64,000 nt of DNA from Thermohalobaculum sp963700775 (GTDB taxonomy: Bacteria; Pseudomonadota; Alphaproteobacteria; Rhodobacterales; Rhodobacteraceae), in NCBI GenBank assembly GCA_963700775.1, contig CAVOYU010000006.1:594026-658025 (forward strand). Reading direction: 5' to 3'. The notes beneath the pieces are model-generated. The model ran no database searches. It was not told the origin of the DNA and saw nothing but the letters and a program-made list of their open reading frames with translations. The translations under genes were made by a program, and so were the position numbers. Positions within the stretch are counted from its first letter, which is position 1; the number at the start of each line of letters is the position of its first letter. Of this stretch, positions 44,280 to 54,384 are shown piece by piece.

Positions 44280-46301
44280 ATGCCTCGTGCCTCGTGCCTC
44301 GGGCTCGTTGGAAGAGCGGTCGGTCATCTCCGGCTTATCTTGGCAAGCTTCGGATTCCTGCTGCTCTGGAGTTCACCGGCAGAGGCACAGGTTCAATCTG
44401 ACGCGCAGGATACTACCGCTACCACGGCGTCGGTTCGACAGCCGGAAGACGCTGAACTAGGAATGTCTGTGGCGCGCACCGACAGCCCCCGCGATACACT
44501 CTCGAGCTTTCTGCGGCTAGGCGCCGAGTTTCAGGCGGCCGTGGCTGCCTACCGGTTGAAGCGAGATCGCAAGGTAGTGGAGCGCATTGGTCATATCGGG
44601 GAGCAATGGCTCTCTCTCATCGACCTGTCGCAGGTTCCCGCGGCGTCACGCCGGGAGGTCGGAGGAGAGACGGGAGGTTATCTTCTGGACATCTTCGCCC
44701 GCATCGTGCTGCCGGACCCGAGCGACGTACCCGACGCGAGCGCGTTCGCAGACGATGGACCGGCGTCATATGTGCTTCCGGGCACGCCATTCAGGATCGT
44801 CCGGCTTGCGGATGGTCCGCACCAGGGCGAGTTCCTGTTCAGCGCACGCACGGTGCTGTCAGCTCCACGGTTCTATCGGGAGATCGAGCACCTGCCGCTG
44901 AGAGCGCCGTCTCCTGTCTCGAGCTGGAGCACGGAGATCCGCCAGCTGACGGGCCCAATGGTCCCGGCGGCCCTTGTCAAGGCGGTGCCGGATAGTCTGA
45001 AGCAGCCCCTGTTCGGGACACCAATCTGGAAAATCATTGCGGTGGTTCTCGCCACGCTGCTGATGACGCTTCTGCTGATCGTCTGGCACCGAGCCGTCAC
45101 CGTGCGCGAGCAGAACGACCAGCCTGGCGTGCTCTGGCGCCGGCTCCTGAGCCCGTTGGCCATTGTCCTCATCGCGTTCGGCCTCCATTACATCTTCGCC
45201 CTTCAGATCAACGTTGCCGGCGAATTCGCGGTGGCCGTCAACGCAACGCTGACTCTGCTTCTCTATCTGGCAGCAGCCTGGGGCCTCTGGGTCCTGATCC
45301 TGGCCAGTTTCGAGACAGCGATTGATCGCCGGGACTTTCCCGAAGCGAACCTCGACGCCAACATGCTGCGCCTGTTCGCCAGGATCATCGGCATTGTCGG
45401 CGTGGTCGTCGTCCTCGCCTATGGCGCGCAGGAGTTGGGCCTGCCGGTCTTCAGCCTTCTCGCAGGCCTCGGCATCGGCGGGCTCGCTATCGCCCTTGCC
45501 ATCCGGCCGACCCTCGAGAACCTGATCGGCGGGTTCATTCTCTACCTCGACAAGCCGATCCGGGTCGGAGACTACTGCAGCTTCGGCGACCGCAGCGGAA
45601 CTGTCGAGAGTATCGGGGTGCGCTCGACCCAGATCCGAGCCCTGGACCGGACGCTGATCTCGGTCCCTAACGCCCAATTCGCCGACATGCAAATCATCAA
45701 CTGGGCGCGCTGCGACCAGATGCTGATCGCCCAGACCATCGGCCTGCGCTACGAGACCGATACGGATCAGCTGCGCTACGTGCTGGCGACGATCCGCGAG
45801 ATGTTCCACGGCCATCCCCGGATCGACAGCGACACCGTCCGGGTGCGGTTCGCGGGCTACGGGGCGTCCTCGCTCGACATCGACATCCGAGTCTACGCCA
45901 TGACCCGGGAGTGGAACGATTTTTTCGCTGTCCAGGAGGATGTCCTGTTCCGAGTCAAGGAGATCGTGGAGCAATCGGGTACCGGCTTCGCTTTACCGTC
46001 TCAGACTCTCTATCTCGGAAGAGACGATGGGCTCGATGCCGAGCGCAGCGAGAAGGCCAAGCAGGAAGTGTCGAGATGGCGGCGCGCTCAGCAACTGCCA
46101 TTTCCGCGCTTTGCGGCGTCTCGGCTGAAGCAACTGGACGACCGGCTCAGTTACCCGCCGCCGGGCTCCCCCGACTTCGACGCAACTGCCGAGGAACTTG
46201 CGGAGGGCGGCGAAGAGCGCCTATCGGCCGAGCCTGCAGAGGGGCCAAGCGTTGGATCGGAAGCAGATGCGAGCAACACCGAAGAGACCGATCGCAAGTA
46301 G
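44280..46301 (+). CDS. MscS-family mechanosensitive channel with exported N-terminal domain
   Basis: 673 residues. Signal peptide ILASFGFLLLWSSPAEA, a long periplasmic N-domain (about 35-235), then helices IIAVVLATLLMTLLLIVWH, LSPLAIVLIAFGLHYIFAL, LTLLLYLAAAWGLWVLIL. The pore helix is LAGLGIGGLAIALAIRPTLENLIGG, followed by the beta domain (KPIRVGDYCSFGDRSGTVES, DRTLISVPNAQFADMQIINW). Acidic C-tail. Its first 21 bases after the A of ATG are three copies of TGCCTCG. Confidence 0.88.
   Translation: MPRASCLGLVGRAVGHLRLILASFGFLLLWSSPAEAQVQSDAQDTTATTASVRQPEDAELGMSVARTDSPRDTLSSFLRLGAEFQAAVAAYRLKRDRKVVERIGHIGEQWLSLIDLSQVPAASRREVGGETGGYLLDIFARIVLPDPSDVPDASAFADDGPASYVLPGTPFRIVRLADGPHQGEFLFSARTVLSAPRFYREIEHLPLRAPSPVSSWSTEIRQLTGPMVPAALVKAVPDSLKQPLFGTPIWKIIAVVLATLLMTLLLIVWHRAVTVREQNDQPGVLWRRLLSPLAIVLIAFGLHYIFALQINVAGEFAVAVNATLTLLLYLAAAWGLWVLILASFETAIDRRDFPEANLDANMLRLFARIIGIVGVVVVLAYGAQELGLPVFSLLAGLGIGGLAIALAIRPTLENLIGGFILYLDKPIRVGDYCSFGDRSGTVESIGVRSTQIRALDRTLISVPNAQFADMQIINWARCDQMLIAQTIGLRYETDTDQLRYVLATIREMFHGHPRIDSDTVRVRFAGYGASSLDIDIRVYAMTREWNDFFAVQEDVLFRVKEIVEQSGTGFALPSQTLYLGRDDGLDAERSEKAKQEVSRWRRAQQLPFPRFAASRLKQLDDRLSYPPPGSPDFDATAEELAEGGEERLSAEPAEGPSVGSEADASNTEETDRK
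44281..44301 (+). repeat. Three tandem copies of a 7-base unit at the mscS-like start codon
   Basis: TGCCTCG is repeated three times without interruption, beginning inside the ATG start codon. Seven is not a multiple of three, so gain or loss of a unit would change frame. Confidence 0.85.
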
Positions 46302-46548
46302 CAGGCTGCCAACGTCATTCCGTGGCAAAGCGGACTTCCGACTAGCAAATCACTGATGGCAACCATCGTCACATCGGCAACGGCCACACATGACCGATTC
46401 GATCCAATAGGAACATCGGCGAGAAGGCGCGCCTGCGGCGTATTTGGGCTGCACCTTTCTGACTACCGTTTCGCTGATCCATTGCGGCGGTAACCGCGGT
46501 AACTTAGTTTTCCTGCGCCCTTCCCGGCCGCACTGCCATTCCTGGGCT

Positions 46549-47469
46549 TCAGAGACCGCTGCCCCACCGCACCTGGAATGCAACGCCGATGCTGTCGAAC
46601 TCAAGCCCCGTCCGGCTGTAGACCCCGGTCGTTCCATAGAGCTTGACCGAGCTGTGGCGGCTGACATCCATCGAGAGCGTCAGTCCCAGGCGCGCGTTTC
46701 TCAGCGCCTCGCCCGCCTCGCCGTCCACCGTGGGTTTCGCGCCCGCATAGTAGGTGCCATCCATGGAACCCCAGAGCCCGGGCCGGAACTGGTAGATCAA
46801 GTGGGTTTGGGCTGCATAGAGCGGATCCTGCTCGAGCTTCTGCCCTCCCAGAAAATCGTTGTTGTCCGTATAGAATGTCGCCGCCACGCTAGTCTCCAGC
46901 GTGACCGGCCCCAGTGCTTTCGACGCACCAAGCTCACCCTTCGCCGACCACCTGTTGGCGCCTATGTTCAGGAGCTTGTCATCGTCGTACTGCCCCAGAG
47001 GTGCGCCAACCTCGAGGGTCGCCCCGATGATCAGGTCCTGCTCGTAACGGGCGAAATCTGCGAGGCTCAACGCCGGGGCGCCGAAGAAGTTGAGCGACAG
47101 GCGCAGGTGCGGGTCGCCGAAGCCGGATACGTCGCGCTCCTGCGGGACGCCGGCGAGCTGTGCGGTGCCCTTCACTCGCGCATAGGGGAGCGTCACGGCA
47201 ATCTTGCCCGACATGCCAGCCACATCGAGCGTGCGGACATAGGCGATCGTGCCTGAGTGGCTCCGGACCTCGGCATCCTCGACCGGCAGGGTGGTATTGA
47301 GCGCGACATTGCCGTCGATGTAGCGGTAGCCCAGAAGCAGGAAGTTCAACCCGACCGGCGTGTTTGCGAAGGCACGTGGCTCCAGCTCCTGGGCAGAGGC
47401 GTATTGAGGCCCAGGCAGGCCGCAAAGCAGCACAAGGATCGTAAGGGTGACGAGTTGTATCTTGTTCAT
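46549..47469 (-). CDS. Outer-membrane beta-barrel, phenol-degradation-meta-pathway porin family
   Basis: 306 residues from ATG at 47469 (MNKIQLVTLTILVLLCGLPG, signal ending YASAQ). The mature part resembles the PF13557 'MetA-pathway of phenol degradation, putative transporter' barrels: ANTPVGLNFLLLGYRYIDGN, SGKIAVTLPYARVKG, GFGDPHLRLSLNFFGAPAL, GAPLGQYDDDKLLNIGANRW, TLSMDVSRHSSVKLYGTTGV. Ends VRWGSGL. Convergent with mscS-like; the 247-base gap between them holds no gene I can support. Confidence 0.82.
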   Translation of the reverse strand: MNKIQLVTLTILVLLCGLPGPQYASAQELEPRAFANTPVGLNFLLLGYRYIDGNVALNTTLPVEDAEVRSHSGTIAYVRTLDVAGMSGKIAVTLPYARVKGTAQLAGVPQERDVSGFGDPHLRLSLNFFGAPALSLADFARYEQDLIIGATLEVGAPLGQYDDDKLLNIGANRWSAKGELGASKALGPVTLETSVAATFYTDNNDFLGGQKLEQDPLYAAQTHLIYQFRPGLWGSMDGTYYAGAKPTVDGEAGEALRNARLGLTLSMDVSRHSSVKLYGTTGVYSRTGLEFDSIGVAFQVRWGSGL

Positions 47470-47620
47470 CGCGTCGCTCCCACGCCGCCTCAATCGTTCA
47501 CGGTAGAGAACTTTGTGCTGGCTTGCATCCTTGGTTCTTTCTGCGACTCACGCTCGCCGAAATAAATGATCGCCGCCATTCGCGATTTTCGCGCGAAACA
47601 ATGTCGCGAACGCCGCCAAG

Positions 47621-48106
47621 GCCGACGTGTTGATTGGCGGCCCGGGTACCGGCAAAACCCATGTCGCCACCGCCCTCGGCATCCAGGCCGTGGAACATTA
47701 CCGGCGCAAGGTCCGCTTCTTCTCCACCATCGAGTTGGTCAACGCGCTCGAGCAGGAAAAGACCAAGGGCAAGGCAGGACAGATCGCCGAAAGCCTGACC
47801 AAACTTGACCTCGTGATCCTCGACGAACTGGGCTACCTGCCGTTCAGCGCTTCGGGCGGCGCGCTGCTCTTCCATCTGCTGAGCAAGCTATACGAACGCA
47901 CCAGCGTCGCCATCACCACCAACTTGAGCTTCAGCGAATGGGCCACAGTCTTCGGCGATGCCAAGATGACGACCGCGCTCCTCGACCGCCTCACCCACCG
48001 CTGCCACATCCTGGAGACCGGAAACGACAGCTTCCGCTTCAAGGCCAGTACGGCCGCGGCCGCCCACAAAAAGAAGGAGGACAATCTTGCCTTGACCAAA
48101 GCCTGA
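47621..48106 (+). pseudogene. IstB-like ATPase, N-terminally truncated
   Basis: Begins in the Walker A region (VLIGGPGTGKTHVATALGI) and continues RKVRFFSTIELVNALEQEK, KLDLVILDELGYLPFSASGG (Walker B), SKLYERTSVAITTNLSFSEW and LLDRLTHRCHILETGNDS to a normal Lys-rich end. The first ~100 residues of IstB are missing. It belongs to a different IS21 branch than the element at 59.9-62.2 kb. Confidence 0.85.
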
Positions 48107-48158
48107 CCCCCCAAACATAACCTAAAGGCGGGTCAGTTCTCGATGGAAATCAACATCA
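47621..48158 (+). mobile_element. IS21-family remnant: istB part and right end
   Basis: The C-terminal two thirds of an IstB helper followed by GGGTCAGTTCTCGATGGAA (from 48133), typical of the terminal repeats of one IS21 branch. istA and the other end are absent. It lies directly against the MFS exporter fragment, whose 5' part is missing. Confidence 0.75.
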
Positions 48159-48487
48159 TGGTGGACTACGTGATTGATCAAAACGATGTGCCCGAGTTTC
48201 TGTCAGCGATGAATGATCGTCGGCGCATCCGCATAAGGGATGGTGCCCAGCAATGGGCCCTATTGCGCGACTTAGAAAATCCTGACATCTGGACTGAAAG
48301 CTATCATGTACCGACTTGGGTTGAGTATGTGCGCCACAATGAGCGCCGCACGCAGTCTGATGTTGCGTCATCGGACCGTTTGCTTGCGCTACACCGCGGC
48401 CCCGACCGCCCAAGGGTACATCGGATGATCGAGCGTCAAACAGTTCCGAGGCCCGACGACACGCCGCTCAAACCTGCGTCCAACTGA
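48159..48487 (+). pseudogene. C-terminal fragment of an MFS_3 (EntS-like) exporter
   Basis: An open frame starts inside the IS end (MEINIMVDYVIDQ) and encodes only the cytoplasmic tail domain found after the last helix in MFS_3 exporters: VDYVIDQNDVPEFLSAMND, RRRIRIRDGAQQWALLRDL, WTESYHVPTWVEYVRHNERR, LLALHRGPDRPRVHRMIER. None of the transmembrane part is present, so IS21 insertion plus deletion has removed it. Confidence 0.7.
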
Positions 48488-48628
48488 GCGTTGCCCGCCT
48501 TTTGACGTCGAGATTGACCGATAAGAGAGACCGACGGCGGCGCGTGAGACGATCCGGCCTCTCACAAGGGGCGTTGCAGAGATGGGCCGCCCCTTGCGGG
48601 AGCGGCCCCACGACTTCGCGCGCTGCGA

Positions 48629-50263
<1,635 letters not shown>

Positions 50264-50336
50264 GTGAGGTTGCTCCTATTCAGGTATCTCGTTCGTGATC
50301 CGGTCAATCGGGCCTGTCGGTCGACAGGCCTGCCGG

Positions 50337-50654
50337 TCACGCAGCTTTCTTGACCTTTTTGGCGGTGGCCACGATCACGCCGAGGATGTCGCTCTCCTTC
50401 ATGATGAGCAGTTCCTCGCCGTCGATCTTGACCTCGCTGCCCGACCACTTGCCGAACAGGATGCGGTCGCCGGCCTTGACGGCCATCGGGATCAGCTCGC
50501 CCGATTCCTTGCGGGCGCCCTCGCCCACGGCGACGACCTCGCCCTCCTGGGGCTTCTCCTTTGCGGAGTTGGGGATGATCAGGCCGCCGGCGGTCTTCGC
50601 TTCGCCTTCGATGCGACGGACCAGCACGCGGTCGTGCAGGGGTGTAAAGTTCAT
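50337..50654 (-). CDS. groS: Co-chaperonin GroES
   Basis: 105 residues: MNFTPLHDRVLVRRIEGEAK, TAGGLIIPNSAKEKPQEG (mobile loop), AVKAGDRILFGKWSGSEVKI, LLIMKESDILGVI. The extended tail VATAKKVKKAA is slightly longer than average. First gene of groESL, under the CIRCE element at 50744-50771. Confidence 0.98.
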   Translation of the reverse strand: MNFTPLHDRVLVRRIEGEAKTAGGLIIPNSAKEKPQEGEVVAVGEGARKESGELIPMAVKAGDRILFGKWSGSEVKIDGEELLIMKESDILGVIVATAKKVKKAA

Positions 50655-50743
50655 GGAGGCGCTCCCTTCGCGCAGAGTTGTTGTGCTGTCTGGTGGCTGG
50701 CGCAGGCCTTCCCCTCAGGGCGAGGTTGCGCTCTGGCGCTCGT

Positions 50744-50771
50744 TTAGCACTCTCCGGTCGTCGAGTGCTAG
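50744..50771 (-). promoter_or_regulatory. CIRCE operator (HrcA site) of groESL
   Basis: TTAGCACTC and GAGTGCTAG arms, 90 bases upstream of the groES start. HrcA represses class I heat-shock operons through TTAGCACTC-N9-GAGTGCTAA. Here I count a 10-base spacer and one mismatch in the last arm base. Confidence 0.9.
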
Positions 50772-50874
50772 GGGGGTTGGAAAATAAGGCCTTACGGCCA
50801 GCATCCAGCGCCGGCGGTCGTTGTCAAATGCGCGGAAGCAACCGGTATGTTCACCTCGCCGTTCCGTCAGTCGA

Positions 50875-51774
50875 TCAAACGATGAGCCTGCCGGATGATG
50901 GCGCCAGCACCAAAGCCTCGGTGTCGGGGCGAAGTTGCAGGGCGTCCATATGATCGGCTTCTGAGGCGGCCGGATCTACCTCGTCGGTCCATACCTTGAA
51001 CCGCGTAAGCTGATAGTCTCCGAAGGCAGTTATCATCGCCACGTCGGCGGCATCGCGCCCCCGGACCATGGTGATGCGTCCGATGCGTGGTGTGTTGTGA
51101 CGCGCGTCGAAGACGTACCATCGGCCTTCAAGATAGACTTCGGCCCAGGCACAGAAATCACCGGCACCATCCACCTTGGCACCGATGTCACTGAGATAGC
51201 CGCTCGCGTAGCGCGCGGGTATGTTCATGGCGCGCGAGAGCGCGATGAAGAGGTGCGCAAAATCACGGCACACGCCGGTACCTTCCCGGAACACGTCGGC
51301 TGCCGTCTTCGTCGGCCTGCCGAACCGGTAGTCGAACAGGACATGATTGTGCACCCAATTGGAGATCGCCTGAACCCGAGCCCACCCGGGTGGAGCGAGG
51401 CCAAACAACTTCCACGCGCTCCGGATGAGTTCGTCGCTCTCGCAATATCGGCTGGCCGCAAGATAGGGCAGCGTCTCGGCCGGAAGGTCCACGATCTCGT
51501 GCTGCCGCGCGTTCCAGTCGAACGCGTCGGGCTGGCCGTTATCCTCGATCATGCAATCGGACCACAGAGTCGTCGGGCCGAGCGGCGCAAGGATACGCGC
51601 ACACTGGTTGCCGAACATATCCGTATATTCCTCAACAGGCGTCGCAGGTTCGGTTCGGATGTGATCCGAGCCGATTTCCCGGCATGCGCGCGCGGGATGC
51701 AGGCGCAGCGCCAAAAGCATCGGGGTTGGCTTCGGGCAATCTACCGTGATTTCGAATCCGACGCGGATAAACAT
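50875..51774 (-). CDS. Transglutaminase-like cysteine protease-fold protein
   Basis: 299 residues from ATG at 51774 (ATG at 51783 also in frame). N-terminal beta domain (FIRVGFEITVDCPKPTPML), then the transglutaminase core: GTGVCRDFAHLFIALSRAMN with nucleophile Cys, RYASGYL, FCAWAEVYLEGRWYVFDARHN with His and Asp. The triad Cys-His-Asp is intact. Cytoplasmic by sequence. Family members are peptidases or amidases of unclear substrate; upstream of groES on the same strand but separated from it by its own promoter gap. Confidence 0.85.
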   Translation of the reverse strand: MFIRVGFEITVDCPKPTPMLLALRLHPARACREIGSDHIRTEPATPVEEYTDMFGNQCARILAPLGPTTLWSDCMIEDNGQPDAFDWNARQHEIVDLPAETLPYLAASRYCESDELIRSAWKLFGLAPPGWARVQAISNWVHNHVLFDYRFGRPTKTAADVFREGTGVCRDFAHLFIALSRAMNIPARYASGYLSDIGAKVDGAGDFCAWAEVYLEGRWYVFDARHNTPRIGRITMVRGRDAADVAMITAFGDYQLTRFKVWTDEVDPAASEADHMDALQLRPDTEALVLAPSSGRLIV

Positions 51775-52016
51775 TGTCCACACTTCTCCGCCGCTTCTGC
51801 ATGAGATCGATAGTGTCTCATGAGTGTCTCAAACCTCAGCTTTAATCTATAATCAAAAATTACCGACAATAGGGCCCGCACTGCAAATCTAGAAAAGAAA
51901 AATATAAACATTATTTCTTGATGTGAGTGGTAATTTTCAGTTTTCAATTGATTTTAAAGCTGAAAAGACTTACATTCTCAGTGTATAATAAATACGCAAT
52001 AATTGAGGCTAGAGAC

Positions 52017-52199
52017 ATGATTCACAAAAATATCGACCGTCCTATCGTCAATTCTGACACCCATCGCGATCATGCCGCAAGCGCGACCGAATGCAAGGTT
52101 CGCGATCACGCTGAGCGCGAGCGCGCCGAGTTGCAGATGCGGCGGGAACACCGGCGCCGCCAGACTATCCTTTCGACCGCCGGGCTCTCAGTGCTTTGA
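52017..52199 (+). CDS. Small charged hypothetical protein in AT-rich island
   Basis: 60 residues, MIHKNIDRPIVNSD then an Arg/Glu/His-rich helix (HAERERAELQMRREHRRRQ). TATAAT (51984-51989) sits 27 bases before the start in the most AT-rich stretch of the window (51830-52010). No known family. It could equally be spurious. Confidence 0.4.
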   Translation: MIHKNIDRPIVNSDTHRDHAASATECKVRDHAERERAELQMRREHRRRQTILSTAGLSVL

Positions 52200-52292
52200 T
52201 CGTGGCTGAGCTCCAGACCCCGCCGGGCGCACGGACGAAGGAACGATCTGAGTGCGCTCCCTTTGCTCAATTCGGGACCCTAGGGGTGCAAG

Positions 52293-52598
52293 ATGACAAC
52301 ACGTTCTCGGAAAGAAACGGTGACCTTCCATAGGCCCTTCCGAATTGGTGGCTGGGATGGGGAGCTTCCTAGTGGCGCCTACGTCGTCGAGACGGAAGAA
52401 GAGCTGCTTCAGGGCCTCTCGTTTCCAGCCTACAGGCGAAAACTCACTTTGATCCATCTGCAGTCCGATCCGGACCGGCCCGGTCGTCGGCAAGCGCTGC
52501 CGATTGATCCGGTTGAATTGGAGGCAGCCCTGCAATTCGACAGCGCGGCTGAAGTCGCCCCGGCAGGCGCAGAAGCCGAGTTGCGCAGGGGCGAGTGA
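52293..52598 (+). CDS. Conserved hypothetical protein (rhizobial-type small protein)
   Basis: 101 residues: TRSRKETVTFHRPFRIGGWD, LPSGAYVVETEEELLQGLSF, PAYRRKLTLIHLQSDPDRPG, then an ALPIDPVELEAALQFD helix. This matches a small family of uncharacterised proteins common in Rhizobiales, starting MTTRxRKETVTFxxPF. It probably folds as a compact beta domain. Start supported by AGGGGTGCAAG. Confidence 0.6.
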   Translation: MTTRSRKETVTFHRPFRIGGWDGELPSGAYVVETEEELLQGLSFPAYRRKLTLIHLQSDPDRPGRRQALPIDPVELEAALQFDSAAEVAPAGAEAELRRGE

Positions 52599-53044
52599 TC
52601 TCACGCTGCGGGCGGAACACCGGAAACAGATTGGAGGATCCAAATTGGCACCCGAGACTCCGCGAGAGGCGCAACGCCCTCGCCCTTTCCGGGTATTCAG
52701 CGCCGCACACCCGCAATCATGGACAAGGAAAGACCTCGTTTGCACACCCAGAATCGCCACGAGAGAATCAGATGGTGAGGGCGTCGCAACGTCCAGACCG
52801 GCCACGAGAGATTGCGTGCCAGTTCGTGCGACCTTCAATTGTATCGGATCGCGCAATCTCCGAGCGATCTGAGTCCTCTCAAGATCGGCCAATGAGCGGG
52901 CGCGCGTCGGGTCGACCGCTCCTCCTTTGGGAGGATGGAGACCCTGCGCGGCGCGGGAATACTGTGCGAGCCATCGAATCCCAGGATGCGCGGTCGTGCC
53001 CGAGCGATACGGCATTCGACCCGTCCCCGCGATCATGAGGCAAC
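52599..53044. other. Gap without recognisable gene
   Basis: 446 bases. An open frame spans 52595-53038 but its product is Arg/Pro/Ser-rich with no sign of a fold, and it does not resemble anything I know. I see no RNA gene or repeat. Confidence 0.5.
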
Positions 53045-54292
53045 ATGAACCGCTTTCCAATCGATGATATCCGCGCGGCGTTCCCTGCCGTTTCCGGAGC
53101 AACAGGCAAAACTGCGCCGATCTTTCTCGACAACCCCGCTGGAACGCAGCTTCCCCGCCGTGTGGTCGATGCGGTCTGCGCCGCAATGATCGAGGCAAGC
53201 AGCAATCTCGGCGGCTACTTCGCTGGTTCTCGAAATGCCGATGCCATCTGGGAACGGTCACACCAGGCGATGGCGGACATGGTGGGCGCGACGTCGATGC
53301 GCGAGATCATCATCGGCCCCAGCATGACGACGCTGACGATGCACCTGTCGCGCAGCATCTCCCGGACACTCTCGCCCGGCGACGAGATCATCGTGACACG
53401 GATGGACCACGAGGGCGACGTCGCGCCATGGCTGCTGATGGCAGAAGACAACGGGCTGGTTGTGAAGTGGCTGCCATTCAACACGGAGAGCTGGCGCATC
53501 GAGCCCGAGGGCCTGGCGGCGCTCCTGACCGACCGCACGCGGCTCCTGGCCCTGAACTATGCCAGCAACCTGACCGGCTCGATCAACGATGTGCCCGCCC
53601 TGTCCGCGATGGCTAAGGCCGCAGGGGCGATGGTCTTCGTCGACGCGGTCCAATTCGCCCCGCACGGGTTAATCGATGTCCAGGCACTGGGATGCGATTT
53701 CCTGGCCTGCTCGGCCTACAAGTTCTTCGGCCCGCATCTGGGTATGATCTGGGGGCGCGAAAGTATCCTGCGCGACCTGCCCGCCTACAAATGTCGGTGC
53801 GCAGACGACGCGCTGCCGGCGCGGTTCGAAACCGGCACGCCTCAGACCGAACTGCTGGCCGGGCTGGAAGCGACGGTCGACTATCTTGCCTGGGTCGGCG
53901 AAATCACCGGCCACTCCGGCGGCCGGCGGGCGCTTCTGGCAGGGGCCTTTGACGCGTCCGCGGATCACGAGCGCTGGATCACCACGAAGCTGATCGACGG
54001 CATCATCGCGCTAGGTGGCACGACAGTACATGGGATCACCAACTTGAACCGCATCGCCGAGCGGGTGCCGACCGTATCCTTCACCCATCGGGAGATGGCG
54101 CCCAAACAGATCGCCAAGCGTCTGGCCGATGAAGGAATTTGCGTTTGGTCAGGCCACAACTATGCCTATGAGGTAGTCCGGCAACTCGGCTTAGACGAGG
54201 AGCAGGGTGTAGTGCGCATCGGGCTCGCCCACTACAACACCGAAGCGGAAGTTGACGCGGCGCTCGCGGCGCTTGCACAGATCCTGCATTAG
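53045..54292 (+). CDS. Class V aminotransferase homologue (cysteine-desulfurase-like)
   Basis: 415 residues of the PLP fold-type I class V group. IFLDNPAGTQLPRRVVDAV, TRMDHEGDVAPWL (His122), VFVDAVQFAPHG (Asp200, Gln203), CSAYKFFGPHLG with Lys226 as the PLP lysine, and ETGTPQTELLAGLEATVDYL. It matches the cysteine-desulfurase-like group often called TIGR01976 that lacks the mobile catalytic Cys loop of true desulfurases, so its substrate is open. Precedes the LuxR regulator and the ABC importer, hence a possible amino-acid catabolic enzyme. Confidence 0.85.
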   Translation: MNRFPIDDIRAAFPAVSGATGKTAPIFLDNPAGTQLPRRVVDAVCAAMIEASSNLGGYFAGSRNADAIWERSHQAMADMVGATSMREIIIGPSMTTLTMHLSRSISRTLSPGDEIIVTRMDHEGDVAPWLLMAEDNGLVVKWLPFNTESWRIEPEGLAALLTDRTRLLALNYASNLTGSINDVPALSAMAKAAGAMVFVDAVQFAPHGLIDVQALGCDFLACSAYKFFGPHLGMIWGRESILRDLPAYKCRCADDALPARFETGTPQTELLAGLEATVDYLAWVGEITGHSGGRRALLAGAFDASADHERWITTKLIDGIIALGGTTVHGITNLNRIAERVPTVSFTHREMAPKQIAKRLADEGICVWSGHNYAYEVVRQLGLDEEQGVVRIGLAHYNTEAEVDAALAALAQILH

Positions 54293-54384
54293 CCTGAAGG
54301 CCACCGCTGCCGATCAACAACTGATTTCTTTGGGGAATTGCGCTACGGTCGATCTTCGCGGCTGTTCGGTTTTCGGAGCCCGGC

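Noticed and set aside
51946..51989. Full sigma-70 promoter before the 60-residue gene
   Set aside because: TATAAT is good but no -35 lies at 16-18 bases.
52595..53038. 147-codon plus-strand frame overlapping the small conserved gene
   Set aside because: Composition is unlike a folded protein and no family is recognisable.
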